Positions 28,370 through 39,551 of a stretch of DNA of 64,000 bases are shown piece after piece. The DNA is taken from the NCBI GenBank assembly GCA_005503065.1, contig SCOE01000032.1:1-64000 (forward strand), written 5' to 3'. The DNA comes from Comamonadaceae bacterium ALPHA2B. GTDB taxonomy: Bacteria; Pseudomonadota; Gammaproteobacteria; Burkholderiales; Burkholderiaceae_C. The first letter of the stretch is position 1, and the number at the start of each line of letters is the position of its first letter. A program made the position numbers and the translations under genes. The notes beneath the pieces were generated by a model. The model saw only the letters and a list, made by a program, of their open reading frames with translations, was not told the DNA's origin and searched no databases.

Positions 28370-29047
28370 ATGGCATTCAAGGACCTGCCGGCAGACCTGC
28401 GTCCGCGAGAGAAGCTGCTGGCACGGGGCGCCGCCGCGCTCGGCGACGCCGAACTGCTGGCGCTGCTGCTACGCACCGGCGTGGCCGGCACCAACGTGCT
28501 GCAACTCGCGCAGCAGCTGCTCGACTCCTTCGGCGGGCTGGCCGGGCTGCTGCAGGCCGGCGCCGACGATCTCAAGCGCGTCAAGGGGCTGGGCGGCAGC
28601 GCCAAGCGGGCCCAGCTGGTGGCGGTGCTGGAACTGGCGCGACGCGCCATGGCCGAGCAACTGGCCGAACGCACCGTGTTCGAGGCGCCCGACTCGGTCA
28701 AGCGCTACCTGCAGCTGCACCTGGCCGGCCGCCCGCACGAGGTCTTCGCCGCCCTGTTCCTCGACAGCCAGCACCGCCTCGTCGCGCTCGAAGAATTGTT
28801 CCGCGGCACCCTCAACCAGACCAGCGTGTACCCGCGCGAGGTGGTGCAGCGCGCCCTCCACCACCGCGCTGCGGCGGTGGTGCTGGCGCACAACCACCCC
28901 AGCGGCAGCGTCGAGCCCTCGCGCGCCGACGAGGCGCTCACCAAGACGCTGAAGGCCGCGCTCGCGCTGGTCGACGTGCGCGTGCTCGACCACATCATCG
29001 TCGGCCCGGGCCAGGCCCTGTCCATGGCCGAGCGCGGGCTGGTGTGA
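28370..29047 (+). CDS. radC: RadC/YeeS-type JAMM domain protein
   Basis: 225 aa. The N-terminal helix-hairpin-helix region ([29 protein letters not shown]) precedes a JAB1/MPN+ metalloprotease-like domain with [14 protein letters not shown] as zinc site. GGGAGG-type ribosome site (GGGAGGATCACC) sits right before the ATG at 28370; long open sequence upstream is on the slpA antisense. Despite the name, a DNA-repair role is not established for the family. Confidence 0.93.
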   Translation: MAFKDLPADLRPREKLLARGAAALGDAELLALLLRTGVAGTNVLQLAQQLLDSFGGLAGLLQAGADDLKRVKGLGGSAKRAQLVAVLELARRAMAEQLAERTVFEAPDSVKRYLQLHLAGRPHEVFAALFLDSQHRLVALEELFRGTLNQTSVYPREVVQRALHHRAAAVVLAHNHPSGSVEPSRADEALTKTLKAALALVDVRVLDHIIVGPGQALSMAERGLV

Positions 29048-29154
29048 ACCGTGCCGACTTGGGGTACGCTGGCCGGCAGCGCGCCGCCCCGGCGTACGCG
29101 CCCCGGCCCGTCCGCCGGCGGCGCCGCAGCAACGACCCCTGTCCGGCCAGTCCC

Positions 29155-29823
29155 ATGCCCCGCCCCAACACCCCCCTCAAGAGCCTGGCAGACCTCAAGC
29201 AGGTCCAGCGCGCCCTGAGCGAGACGCGCGAACGCGAAGCGGCCGAAGCCGCCGCGCGCGCGGCAACCGAGAAGCAGCGCCATGCCGAGCAGAACCTGTT
29301 TGCCCGTGCCGTGGGCGCCGACACCGGTGCCACTCGCCCGCTGCGCAGCAAGCCCGTCGTGCACCTGGCGCCCACGCCGCCGGCCCCGGTGGCCGTGCAG
29401 CACCAGCGCGACGAGGCGCAGGCGTTGCGCGAAGCGCTGTCCGACGAATTCGACGTCACCACCCTGCTCGACGCCGACGACCAGATGAGCTTCCGCCAGC
29501 CCGGCGTGGGCACCGACGTGACGCGCAGGCTGCGCGCCGGCGACTGGTCGATCCAGCGCGAGGTCGATCTGCACGGCCTGCGCAGCGACGAGGCGCGCGA
29601 GGCGCTGGCCGCCTTCATCCGCACCGCCCACCGCCAGGGCGTGCGTTGCGTGCGGGTGGTGCACGGCAAGGGCCTCGGCTCACCCGGCAAGCAGCCCGTG
29701 CTCAAGACCAAGGCACAGCGCTGGCTGATCCAGAAGAAGGAGGTGCTGGCCTTCGTGCAGGCCAAGCCGGCCGAAGGGGGCGCCGGCGCGCTGGTGGTGC
29801 TGCTGGCGCCGGTGGGCCGCTGA
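29155..29823 (+). CDS. Smr-domain protein
   Basis: 222 aa. A charged, helical N-terminus (KQVQRALSETREREAAEAAARAATEK) leads to a C-terminal Smr domain (about residues 135-215) with EVDLHGLRSDEAREALAAFI and VRVVHGKGLGSPGK, the HGxG motif of MutS2-type nucleases. Smr proteins nick DNA or cleave RNA at stalled ribosomes; the precise role here is unknown. Probably co-transcribed with radC. Confidence 0.9.
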   Translation: MPRPNTPLKSLADLKQVQRALSETREREAAEAAARAATEKQRHAEQNLFARAVGADTGATRPLRSKPVVHLAPTPPAPVAVQHQRDEAQALREALSDEFDVTTLLDADDQMSFRQPGVGTDVTRRLRAGDWSIQREVDLHGLRSDEAREALAAFIRTAHRQGVRCVRVVHGKGLGSPGKQPVLKTKAQRWLIQKKEVLAFVQAKPAEGGAGALVVLLAPVGR

Positions 29824-29831
29824 CCCGGGCC

Positions 29832-30236
29832 CTACGCGCCCTTGTTGCGCATCCAGTCCGCGGTCTGGAAGAAGGACTGGCGAAGCCTGGCGCGCAGGTC
29901 TTCGGGCACGGCGGTTTCGCCCATCGCCTGGTCCATGCAGGCCAGCCACTGGTCGCGCTCGGCAATGCCGATGGGGAAGGGCATGTGCCGGGCGCGCAGC
30001 ATGGGATGGCCGAAGCGGTCGGTGTAGTGCTGTGGACCGCCGAGCCAGCCGCACAGGAACCAGAACAGCCGCTGGCGTGCGTTGTCCAGGCTCGGGCCGT
30101 GGGCGGCGCGCAAGGCTGCGTAGGCGGGCTCGAGGTCCATCAGGTCGTAGAAGCGCTCGGTGAGCTGGTGGACCTTCTCTTCGCCGCCGATCCAATCGAA
30201 CGGGGTGTCGAAGGGGGGCTTGTCCTGGATCTGCAT
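29832..30236 (-). CDS. group II truncated haemoglobin
   Basis: 134-aa 2-over-2 globin. The proximal histidine lies in the FGHPMLRARHMPFPI stretch; FDWIGGEEKVHQLTERFYDLM is the typical start and FLCGWLGGPQHYTDRFG the B-E region. Group II members bind O2 or NO and are often tied to oxidative or nitrosative defence. Family similarity begins at the ATG at 30236. Ends tail-to-tail with the Smr gene. Confidence 0.92.
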   Translation of the reverse strand: MQIQDKPPFDTPFDWIGGEEKVHQLTERFYDLMDLEPAYAALRAAHGPSLDNARQRLFWFLCGWLGGPQHYTDRFGHPMLRARHMPFPIGIAERDQWLACMDQAMGETAVPEDLRARLRQSFFQTADWMRNKGA

Positions 30237-30309
30237 GCGGCCATTGTCGGCGGGTGACGTGCCGAATCCCGAGAGCCCTTCCTCGACGCCACGCCCCGGA
30301 TGTCCAGAC

Positions 30310-30621
30310 TCAGGCGCAGCGGATCGGAGCGCCGACTCCGCTGGGCGACGCGGTCCTCTCAAGTTCGGCGGACAGCGGCGATTCCTCGCCGGCTGTCACG
30401 TCGGCGTCGGGGTCCGAGATCGGCCGCAGCTTGTCGGCATGGCAATAGAAGGTCCAGCCCTCGAACAGCACGTCGTAGTACGTGCCAGGCAGATACTGCC
30501 AGGGGTTGGGCGCTTCATAGGGCGCAGAGCAGACCTCGACGATGCGGCCGACTGCACGCGAGGTGGCCGGGCTGGCGGTGCAGCTCTCGACGACGTAGCA
30601 CAGGGTTCCGATGCGGATCAT
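30310..30621 (-). CDS. hypothetical small protein
   Basis: 103 aa, no recognised family. Starts at the ATG at 30621 with GGAGG six bases upstream, the best support for its being real. The middle has aromatic-rich PNPWQYLPGTYYDVLFEGWTF and the tail is acidic; no signal peptide or membrane segment. Confidence 0.6.
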   Translation of the reverse strand: MIRIGTLCYVVESCTASPATSRAVGRIVEVCSAPYEAPNPWQYLPGTYYDVLFEGWTFYCHADKLRPISDPDADVTAGEESPLSAELERTASPSGVGAPIRCA

Positions 30622-30713
30622 GGGCGGCCTCCAGCGCGGTCATTCTGCGGGCCGGCGGCCCCGGGCGCAACGCCGGTCAGGTGGCGCGCGGGCTGCGGTG
30701 CGATGCTCGGCCC

Positions 30714-31079
30714 ATGACCGACACGAGCTCTTCTCCCGCGCGCCGCTGGCGCCTCGCCGGCTGGGTATTGCTGGGGCTGGGCTGGGTCGCGGCCGCCGGC
30801 GCGTACGCCACTGCGCCGACCGGCCCCGCGGGGTCGGCAACCTACAGCGTGGTGGGTGGCCAGAGCTTCGCGGACCCGGGCGGCGCCACCGGCTGGCAGG
30901 CGCCGCAGATCGAGCGCGTGGGTGGCCAGGGCGCGCTGCTCATCGCGCGCTTCGACGACTGGCTCGGCACGCTGTGGCACGGCCGCCGCCTGGCGCTGAC
31001 GCTGGGTGTGGCAGCGATGCTCGCCGCCCTCGCGTGCCGCTTCGTCGCGGGACTCGTCGACGAGACCGATTTCAAATAA
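30714..31079 (+). CDS. hypothetical membrane protein with two transmembrane segments
   Basis: 121 aa. Segments at about 13-33 (LAGWVLLGLGWVAAAGAYA) and 95-113 (LALTLGVAAMLAALACRFV) flank an extracytoplasmic loop of about 60 residues. No known family. The stop codon overlaps the A-run of the terminator serving the opposite-strand gene. Confidence 0.6.
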   Translation: MTDTSSSPARRWRLAGWVLLGLGWVAAAGAYATAPTGPAGSATYSVVGGQSFADPGGATGWQAPQIERVGGQGALLIARFDDWLGTLWHGRRLALTLGVAAMLAALACRFVAGLVDETDFK

Positions 31080-31101
31080 AAAGTGGCGGCAGCGCCCGCC
31101 A
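31074..31101 (-). terminator. rho-independent terminator for the DksA-like gene
   Basis: On the minus strand a perfect 6-bp stem TGGCGG / CCGCCA with loop GCGCTG (31084-31101) is followed by CTTTTTATTT. It lies about 50 bp downstream of the stop at 31154. Confidence 0.7.
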
Positions 31102-31115
31102 GCCGTGCGCGGGCC

Positions 31116-31132
31116 GCTACGGAATCGATAGC
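31116..31132. repeat. short dispersed stem-loop repeat
   Basis: GCTAC-N6-GATAGC. Resembles the copy at 34271-34287 (GCTATC-N5-GATAGC). Short GCTATC/GATAGC stem-loops are scattered between genes in Comamonadaceae; function unknown. Confidence 0.4.
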
Positions 31133-31153
31133 AGCGAGCGGCGGGCTGCGGCG

Positions 31154-31534
31154 TCAGGCGCCTTGCGCGCCCTGCTCCGCCTTCTCCTGGCAGGGCACGC
31201 AGCGCAGTGCCGCGGGCTGGGCCTGCAGGCGTGCGAAGGGAATGTCGATGCCGCAGTCGATGCATTCGCCATAGCTGCCGTCGTCCATGCGTGCCAGCGC
31301 CGCGCGCACGATGCGCAGCTCGCCGTGCTCGCGCGTGGCCTCGTCGTCGTCGATCTCCTGCTGCTCGTGGCGGTAGGCCAGCTCGGCCGGGTCGATCACC
31401 TCGTGGCTGCCGTCGAGCGGCTCGGCGCCGAACTGTTCGCGCTGGGCGCCTTGCAGGTCCTGCAGCAGCTCGGTCTCGCGTTGCTCCAGGGCGCTGCGCA
31501 GTTGCTGGAGTTGGGCGGTGTCGAGTGCGGGCAT
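31154..31534 (-). CDS. DksA/TraR-type C4 zinc-finger protein
   Basis: 126 aa. An N-terminal helical part (LQQLRSALEQRETELLQDL, then acidic EQQEIDDDEA) precedes a zinc finger with CIDCG and CVPC (about residues 97-118). Shorter than E. coli DksA; such paralogues may modulate RNA polymerase through the secondary channel. The ATG at 31534 has GGAGAG just upstream. Confidence 0.88.
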   Translation of the reverse strand: MPALDTAQLQQLRSALEQRETELLQDLQGAQREQFGAEPLDGSHEVIDPAELAYRHEQQEIDDDEATREHGELRIVRAALARMDDGSYGECIDCGIDIPFARLQAQPAALRCVPCQEKAEQGAQGA

Positions 31535-31625
31535 GGGCTCTCCGGGGGATCGGCGGCGGCTCACGGCGAGGCCGCACGGCCACGCCAGCTTACACGCGGC
31601 GTGCCTCAGCGTTCATTGCGCTGCG

Positions 31626-34145
31626 TCACTCCGCCGCCTGCCGCAGCGTCGCCACCACCGGCCGGCGCAGCACCTCGCGCAGGCCCCACCAGCCGGCCGC
31701 CAGCGCCAGCACCGCGCCGGCCGCAGCGCCGGCCAACGGCACCAGCGGCGAGGCGGTCCAGGTGAAGTCGAACACGTAGCGCGCCAGGCCCCAGCCGATG
31801 ACCGAGGCCACCACGCTCGCCAGCAGGCCGGCGAGCAGGCCCACGCCGACCAGCTCGGCGCGCTGCACCTGGCGCAGCAGGCTGGCGCGGGCGCCGACGG
31901 CGCGCATGACGGCGAACTCCTTGGCACGCTCCTCGCGCGTGGCCGTGACGGCCGCGAACAGCACCACCAGCCCGGCCGCGAGCGTGAAGCCGAAGAGGAA
32001 CTCCACCGCGCGGATCACCTGGTCGAGCACGCGCTGCACCTGGTTGAGCGTGGCGCTCATGTCGACGTTGGTGACGTTCGGGAATTGCCTGACCAGTGCG
32101 TTGTCGAACCCCGCCTTGTCGGGGGCGCGGAAGGCGCCCATGTAGGTGACGGGCAGCTCGGGCGGCATCGCCGCCACGGGGTACATCACGAAGAAGTTGG
32201 CGTGCAGCGAACCCCAGTCCACCTTGCGGGTGGAGGTGATGCGCGCCTCGCTCGGGATGCCGCCGACGTCGAAGCCCAGCGTGTCGCCCAGCTTCAGGCC
32301 CAGCGTTTCCATCAGGCCCGCTTCGACGCTCACGGCATTCGCTTCGCCCGCCTTCCAGGCGCCCTGCACCACCTCGTTGTGCGGCGGCTTGTCGGCGGCG
32401 TTGCTGAGGTTGAACTCGCGGTCGACCAGGCGCTTGGCGCGGTCTTCCGTGTAGTCGTCGGGCGAGACCGGCTTGCCGTTCACCGACACCAGCCGGCCGC
32501 GGAACATGGGGTACCAGTCGTAGTTCGCCACCCCGTCCTTGCGCAGCGCGTCGCGAAAGGCCTGCTCCTGGTCGGGCATGACATTGATGACGAAGCGGTT
32601 GGGCGCATCGGGCGGCGTCGCGCGGCGCCAGCTCGACACCAGGTCGGTGCGCAGCAGCACCAGCAGCACCAGCGCCAGCAGGCCCACCGACAGGCTGCTG
32701 ACCTGCACCACCGTGTACACCGGCCGGGCCGAGATCTGGCGCGTGGCCAGCACCAGCCAGCGCGGCGCAGTGGCCTCGTTGACGCTGCGCCTCAGCACCT
32801 TCACCGCCACCCAGGCCAGCGCCGCGAACACGACCACCGCGCCGGCGAAGCCGCCGACGGCGATCAGCCCCAGCTTGATGTCGCTGCTCGCCGCCAGCAG
32901 CAGCGCGGCGAAGCCCAGGATGCCCACGCCCAGCACCGCGATCGAGGCCGGCTTGAGGCCGCCCACGTCACGCCGGATCACGCGCAGCGGCGGCACCTTG
33001 GCCAACTGCAGCACGGGCGGCAGCCCGAAGGCGAAGAGCAGCGTGAGCCCCATGCCGACGCCGAAAGCCACCGGCCACAGCGTGGGCGCGGGCAGCGCGG
33101 TCTCGACCAGGCCCGCCAGCAGCAGCACGAAGGCGTAGTGCACGGCAAAGCCCACGGCCGTGCCCAGCAGGCTGGCCGCCAGGCCGATGACGGCGAACTC
33201 GAAGCCGTAGGCACCCGCGATGGTGCGCTGGCTCTGGCCCAGCACACGCAGCATGGCGCAGTCGTCCAGGTGGCGGGCCGCGAAACCGCGGGCTGCCAGG
33301 GCCACCGCCACGGCCGACAGCAGCGCCGCCAGCAGCGCCACGAGGTTGAGGAATTTCTCGGCCCGGTCCAGCGTCTGCCGCATCTCGGGCCGGCCGCTCT
33401 CGAAGGACTCGAGCCGCGCGCCGCGCAATTCGTTCTTCTTGAGCGCGGCGTCGGTGCCGTCGGAGAAGGCCTTGACCGCGCGCTCGGGCCCGGCGACGGC
33501 GAAGCGGTAGGTCACGCGGCTGGCCGGCTGCACGAGCGCCGTGCGCGCCACGTCGGCCTGGTTGACCATGACGCGGGGCGAGAAGCTCTGGAAGCCGCCG
33601 CCTCGGTCGGGCTCGAGCGTGATCACGCGCGAGATCGTGAGCTGCGCATCGCCCAGCAGCAGCGGATCGCCGACCTTCAGCTCCAGCGCCCCGAGCAGCG
33701 ACGGGTCGACCCACACCTGCCCCGGCGCCGGCACTTCGCGCGTGGCCTCGCCGGCGCCCTCGGGCGTCGTCGCCACCTGCACGCTGCCGCGCAGCGGGTA
33801 GCCGGCGGTCACCGCCTTGAACGCCACCAGCCGGCTGGCGCCGCCCTGCGCGTCGGTGGCGCGGGCCATGGTCGGAAAGCTGTAGGTGGTGTTGCCCTGC
33901 AGGCCCAGCTGCGCCGCGCGGTCGACATACGCCTGCGGCGTCGGGTTGTCCGTGACCAGCACCGCGTCGCCGCCCAGCAGCTGGCGCGCGTCGCGCTGCA
34001 GGCCGCCCTTGAGCCGGTCGGCGAAGAAGCCGACCGCCGTGAGTGCGGCCACGGCCAGCAGCACGGCGACGATCAACAGGCGCAGCTCTCCGGCACGCAG
34101 GTCGCGCCAGAGCGTGCGCCAACCCAGGCGGAGGGAGGCGGTCAT
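31626..34145 (-). CDS. FtsX-like ABC transporter permease (YbbP-type)
   Basis: 839-aa inner-membrane protein. An N-terminal anchor (LLIVAVLLAVAALTAVGFFA) and a large periplasmic domain are followed by FtsX domains near 270-390 and 720-835; about ten membrane segments in all. Related to YbbP and lipoprotein-release permeases. The ATPase partner (YbbA/LolD type), usually adjacent, is not in the window next to it, so the system's cargo is unknown. Confidence 0.88.
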   Translation of the reverse strand: MTASLRLGWRTLWRDLRAGELRLLIVAVLLAVAALTAVGFFADRLKGGLQRDARQLLGGDAVLVTDNPTPQAYVDRAAQLGLQGNTTYSFPTMARATDAQGGASRLVAFKAVTAGYPLRGSVQVATTPEGAGEATREVPAPGQVWVDPSLLGALELKVGDPLLLGDAQLTISRVITLEPDRGGGFQSFSPRVMVNQADVARTALVQPASRVTYRFAVAGPERAVKAFSDGTDAALKKNELRGARLESFESGRPEMRQTLDRAEKFLNLVALLAALLSAVAVALAARGFAARHLDDCAMLRVLGQSQRTIAGAYGFEFAVIGLAASLLGTAVGFAVHYAFVLLLAGLVETALPAPTLWPVAFGVGMGLTLLFAFGLPPVLQLAKVPPLRVIRRDVGGLKPASIAVLGVGILGFAALLLAASSDIKLGLIAVGGFAGAVVVFAALAWVAVKVLRRSVNEATAPRWLVLATRQISARPVYTVVQVSSLSVGLLALVLLVLLRTDLVSSWRRATPPDAPNRFVINVMPDQEQAFRDALRKDGVANYDWYPMFRGRLVSVNGKPVSPDDYTEDRAKRLVDREFNLSNAADKPPHNEVVQGAWKAGEANAVSVEAGLMETLGLKLGDTLGFDVGGIPSEARITSTRKVDWGSLHANFFVMYPVAAMPPELPVTYMGAFRAPDKAGFDNALVRQFPNVTNVDMSATLNQVQRVLDQVIRAVEFLFGFTLAAGLVVLFAAVTATREERAKEFAVMRAVGARASLLRQVQRAELVGVGLLAGLLASVVASVIGWGLARYVFDFTWTASPLVPLAGAAAGAVLALAAGWWGLREVLRRPVVATLRQAAE

Positions 34146-34270
34146 GCGGCGACGATAGCCGAGGACAGGCGGCCTCAGCGGCGCAGGGTCACTCGGAGAA
34201 AGGGCTTTGGATCCGCCTTGCGCATTTCAAGCCAATTCGGGCCGAAGCGCCCGCCGCGCCTGCGCACTCA

Positions 34271-34287
34271 GCTATCTCTTTGATAGC
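34271..34287. repeat. short dispersed stem-loop repeat at the fdhD end
   Basis: GCTATC-TCTTT-GATAGC, perfect 6-bp stem, overlapping the fdhD stop codon. No T-run follows, so it is not a canonical terminator. Related to 31116-31132. Confidence 0.45.
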
Positions 34288-35144
34288 AATGGCGAGGCGT
34301 AGAGCACGCCGCGCGGCGCCCGGCACAGCCCCCACAGCGTGAGCCCGCACAGCTCGGCCATGCGCACCCCCATCGCCGTGGGCGCCGAAATCGTCGCCAT
34401 GGCCGCGACGCCCAGGCGCGCGCACTTGCGCACCAGCTCATGGCTGCCGCGGCTGGAGAGCAGCACGAAGCCCGGCTCCGCCAGCCGCGCGCTTCGGGCG
34501 AGCCGCCCCAGCAGCTTGTCGAGCGCGTTGTGGCGGCCGACGTCTTCGAGCACATCGGTCACCGCGCCGTCGATGGTGGTCCACGCGGCGGCATGGATGG
34601 CGCCGGCTTCGGCGTTGAGCACCTGCAGCGGCTTGAGCTGCGCGAAGCCCCGCAGCACGGTGGGCAGGTCGACGCGGCCGATCCAGTCGCGCGGCGGCAC
34701 GGGCACGGGCGACAGGTCCAGTGCCGTGAAACTCTCGACGCCGCACACGCCGCAGCCCGTGCGCCCGGCCAGGCTGCGGCGCCGGCCCTTGAGGCGCTCG
34801 AAGGCCCGGGTCGAGATGTCGAGCCGCACTTCGAGCCCCGGCATGCCGTCGGGCAGGCCCGCGTCGGTGGCGGACACCGCTTCGACGTCGATGCCGCGGC
34901 AGTCCTGCGGGCTGTCGAGGATGCCTTCGGACAGCGCGAAGCCGAGGGCGAAGTCCTCGATGTCCTGCGGTGTCGCCATCATCACTGCGTGCGAGATGCC
35001 GTTGAAGACCAGGGCGACGGGGACCTCGGCGGCGAGGGTGTCGGTGCGGAATTCGCCGCCGGAAGGAAGCCCGGGTTCTCCGTGGACCTGAACCGGCAGG
35101 TTCAGCAGCGGGGGAAGAAAGGCGTCCACGTCGCGAGGTGTCAT
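34272..35144 (-). CDS. fdhD: formate dehydrogenase accessory sulfurtransferase FdhD
   Basis: 290 aa. Transfers sulfur to the molybdenum cofactor of formate dehydrogenase-type enzymes. The active cysteines are in TGCGVCGVES (Cys131 and Cys134), and the C-terminal LLSSRGSHELVRK region is typical. Overlaps the upstream winged-helix gene by 4 bp and serves the molybdoenzyme at 35481-37856. Confidence 0.95.
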   Translation of the reverse strand: MTPRDVDAFLPPLLNLPVQVHGEPGLPSGGEFRTDTLAAEVPVALVFNGISHAVMMATPQDIEDFALGFALSEGILDSPQDCRGIDVEAVSATDAGLPDGMPGLEVRLDISTRAFERLKGRRRSLAGRTGCGVCGVESFTALDLSPVPVPPRDWIGRVDLPTVLRGFAQLKPLQVLNAEAGAIHAAAWTTIDGAVTDVLEDVGRHNALDKLLGRLARSARLAEPGFVLLSSRGSHELVRKCARLGVAAMATISAPTAMGVRMAELCGLTLWGLCRAPRGVLYASPLLSKR

Positions 35145-35470
35145 GGGTCGACGTTAACGCGTTTGCCCGGCGTGTGCCCCCCAGCGGGGTCGGGGGCCGG
35201 GATGTGCGCCCGGCCCCCCGCACTTCGCGTCTGCGCGAACTCCCTCCCCGCCTCCGTCAGATGCACCACCCACCGTGCATCGATGCGCTCCACCCGCACC
35301 CAGCCCGGCCCGGCCACGCCGCCGATCGGTGCGTCGCCCATCGATGCGAGCTGGCGCATCAGCACGCTGGCCCCCTGCCCCAGCCGCTTGCCCAACCGCG
35401 CCAACGACGTTCCCTCCGGGGCCTCCTCGGACGCCAGGGCGCGCAGGATGTCGGTCGCCAGCGCGTCCAT
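35141..35470 (-). CDS. small winged-helix-like protein of the molybdoenzyme operon
   Basis: 109 aa. ILRALASEEAPEGTSLARLGKRLGQGASVLMRQLASMG followed by ARWVVHLTEAGREFA looks like a winged helix with the family's wing-and-tail (MarR/ArsR-like fold). It lies 10 bp after the molybdoenzyme gene and overlaps fdhD by 4 bp. The tail after residue 85 is Gly/Pro-rich and encoded by a GC-rich inverted segment (35165-35220). Whether it binds DNA or another ligand is unknown. Confidence 0.75.
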   Translation of the reverse strand: MDALATDILRALASEEAPEGTSLARLGKRLGQGASVLMRQLASMGDAPIGGVAGPGWVRVERIDARWVVHLTEAGREFAQTRSAGGRAHIPAPDPAGGHTPGKRVNVDP

Positions 35471-35480
35471 GCCGCGCCCG

Positions 35481-37856
<2,376 letters not shown>

Positions 37857-37959
37857 CGGCGCAGTGTGGGCCGGGCGCGGCGGCACGGTCAAATGGATTC
37901 GGCGCATCGCCCCATTCACGAAGGCAATGAGGCCGCGCCGGCCGAGCGATGCCGGCGCC

Positions 37960-38049
37960 TCAGCGCCCGAGGTTGAACAGCCACAGGAAGAAGTGGCCGA
38001 TCAGCACGAAGAACGCCCACAGCGCACGAAGCGCATCCCACAGACCCAT
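37960..38049 (-). CDS. possible small membrane protein
   Basis: 29 codons: MGLWDALRALW then a single hydrophobic segment (AFFVLIGHFFLWLF). No clear ribosome site. Could be a real small membrane protein or chance. Confidence 0.35.
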   Translation of the reverse strand: MGLWDALRALWAFFVLIGHFFLWLFNLGR

Positions 38050-38566
38050 GGGTGCAGCATAAGCGCGGTGCGCAGACCGGGGCGTTCGCGCACGGGCACT
38101 GAATGCTCGCGCCCTTTTCAACCACATGGCGCTTGATGAGTACAGGCCTGATCGGGGGTGCGCACCCAGCGCCGACGATCGCTCCCATGCCACCTTGAAA
38201 GATAGGTCAATTCAGTCCTAGGCGTTTAGCGGCCGCGAGCGCATGATGAATCAGCGCTGCGACGCAGCATGAATCCACTCAGGAGCTCACCATGTCCCAC
38301 CAAGTGCACCTCGGCCGCTCGGGCGCGCGACGCACAGCGAAGCGGCCAAAGCTGCCCTCTCAGAGGCGATGACCCAAAACGCGGCCGAACGAGCGAGGCT
38401 GCTCAATGGACGAGTGCCGAGGGCGGTCCGCCAGTGCAGAACGGAGCCGGATCCCATCGCAGTGCTTCAATGGCCTGACTCTACCGCCGGCCGCCACGTT
38501 TGGACGCCCATATCGACAGCGGCCTGGGCCGGCGCAGGCGCCCGCTTCCATCCAAAAAGGAGTCCC
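38050..38566. other. about 500 bp without a firm gene; one small ORF with a good ribosome site
   Basis: AGGAGCTCACC precedes an ATG at 38292 that opens a 26-codon frame ending at 38372. A second frame from about 38343 (EAAKAALSEAMTQNAAERAR) continues with helix-like composition, so a frameshifted small gene is possible. No family recognised. Otherwise nothing seen. Confidence 0.25.
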
Positions 38567-38824
38567 ATGGCCGTCATCACCCATTCACCTTTCAAGACTG
38601 GAACGGGCGTCAATTCGCTCAGCACGCTGAATTGGATCGCCTGGGCCCTGGTCATCATCGGCGCACTCAACGGCAGCCTCTTCGGTCTTTTTCAGATCGA
38701 CGTGATGGCTGCCATGTTCCCGGGCGCATCGACGCTCGGCCACCTGGCCCACGTACTCGTCGGCGCAGCCGGTTTGTACTTTCTGAGCGTTCCCTTTCAG
38801 CCCGAGTTCGATGACGACGAATGA
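38567..38824 (+). CDS. DUF378 family membrane protein
   Basis: 85 aa with two membrane segments: LNWIAWALVIIGALNGSLFGLF and ASTLGHLAHVLVGAAGLYFL. AAAAAGGAGTCCC is a strong ribosome site before the ATG. DUF378 proteins are small, of unknown function, often found in stress-related blocks. Confidence 0.85.
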   Translation: MAVITHSPFKTGTGVNSLSTLNWIAWALVIIGALNGSLFGLFQIDVMAAMFPGASTLGHLAHVLVGAAGLYFLSVPFQPEFDDDE

Positions 38825-39076
38825 ACCCGGGACCAACGCCTCAGAGGACTTAGCAGTAGGGCGTGCGACCAGTCATGAGCAGCAGCGCGCAGGTGTGACG
38901 GGCTTGCTCCTGGGCTGGACATCGTTGGGTTGCGGCTTCGCGGCTGTGACCTCTTGCCACGCCCTGCTGCGCTGGCTGTTGCCCTAGCAGCCCAGCCCCC
39001 ATTCCGTGCCGCGCGCGAGGCACCGCCCGTGCGCAGTACTTCCTGTCGGTGCGGTGCGCTTTTGCTGGAGGTCGCT

Positions 39077-39493
39077 ATGACCTGGACCACTTACCTGATG
39101 CTGACGCTGCTCATTGCAGCGTGCATCCCTCTGTTCGACGTGCTTGCTACCTGGAACTATTTGCGACTCGCGAAAAGCATTCCTCCCATCGGCCCCACCA
39201 TTCGCAGATGGGTCGCCGACAGGCCCGGCGCGACAGCCCCCGAGTCCGCGCCCGCGGCACGATTTGCGGCGGTTGCGGCCGGGCCAGAAGATCCTTTGCG
39301 AGGCGCGCCGAGCGCAGGGACGGCCGATGGGACCAGTGCTGTCGGACAGCGACTGCACGCGCTCGCGATCGGGTTCGACGGTCGCCAATACACCTTCGCG
39401 GGCTACCGCTACGACCGAGCTTCGGACGCGATCGACGACGCGGAGCTGGTGCGTTCGCGCAGCGTGGTGTCGGCACGCGGTGGTCGCACATGA
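39077..39493 (+). CDS. hypothetical membrane-anchored protein
   Basis: 138 aa. One N-terminal membrane segment (YLMLTLLIAACIPLFDVLATW) then a Pro/Ala-rich soluble part ending FDGRQYTFAGYRYDRASDAIDDAELV. GGAG precedes the ATG at 39077. The YTFAGYRYDRxxDA segment resembles small DUF proteins of this family group, but no function is known. Followed 58 bp later by the glycosyltransferase gene. Confidence 0.65.
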   Translation: MTWTTYLMLTLLIAACIPLFDVLATWNYLRLAKSIPPIGPTIRRWVADRPGATAPESAPAARFAAVAAGPEDPLRGAPSAGTADGTSAVGQRLHALAIGFDGRQYTFAGYRYDRASDAIDDAELVRSRSVVSARGGRT

Positions 39494-39551
39494 GCCGGCC
39501 GGGGTGCCCGATGCCGACGATGCGCCCCGCGGCAAGCCCCGGAGCACGGCC

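Noticed and set aside
31518-34283. Plus-strand open frame of about 920 codons
   Set aside because: It is antisense to the FtsX-like permease, His/Arg/Gln-rich as shadow frames of high-GC genes are, and has no family.
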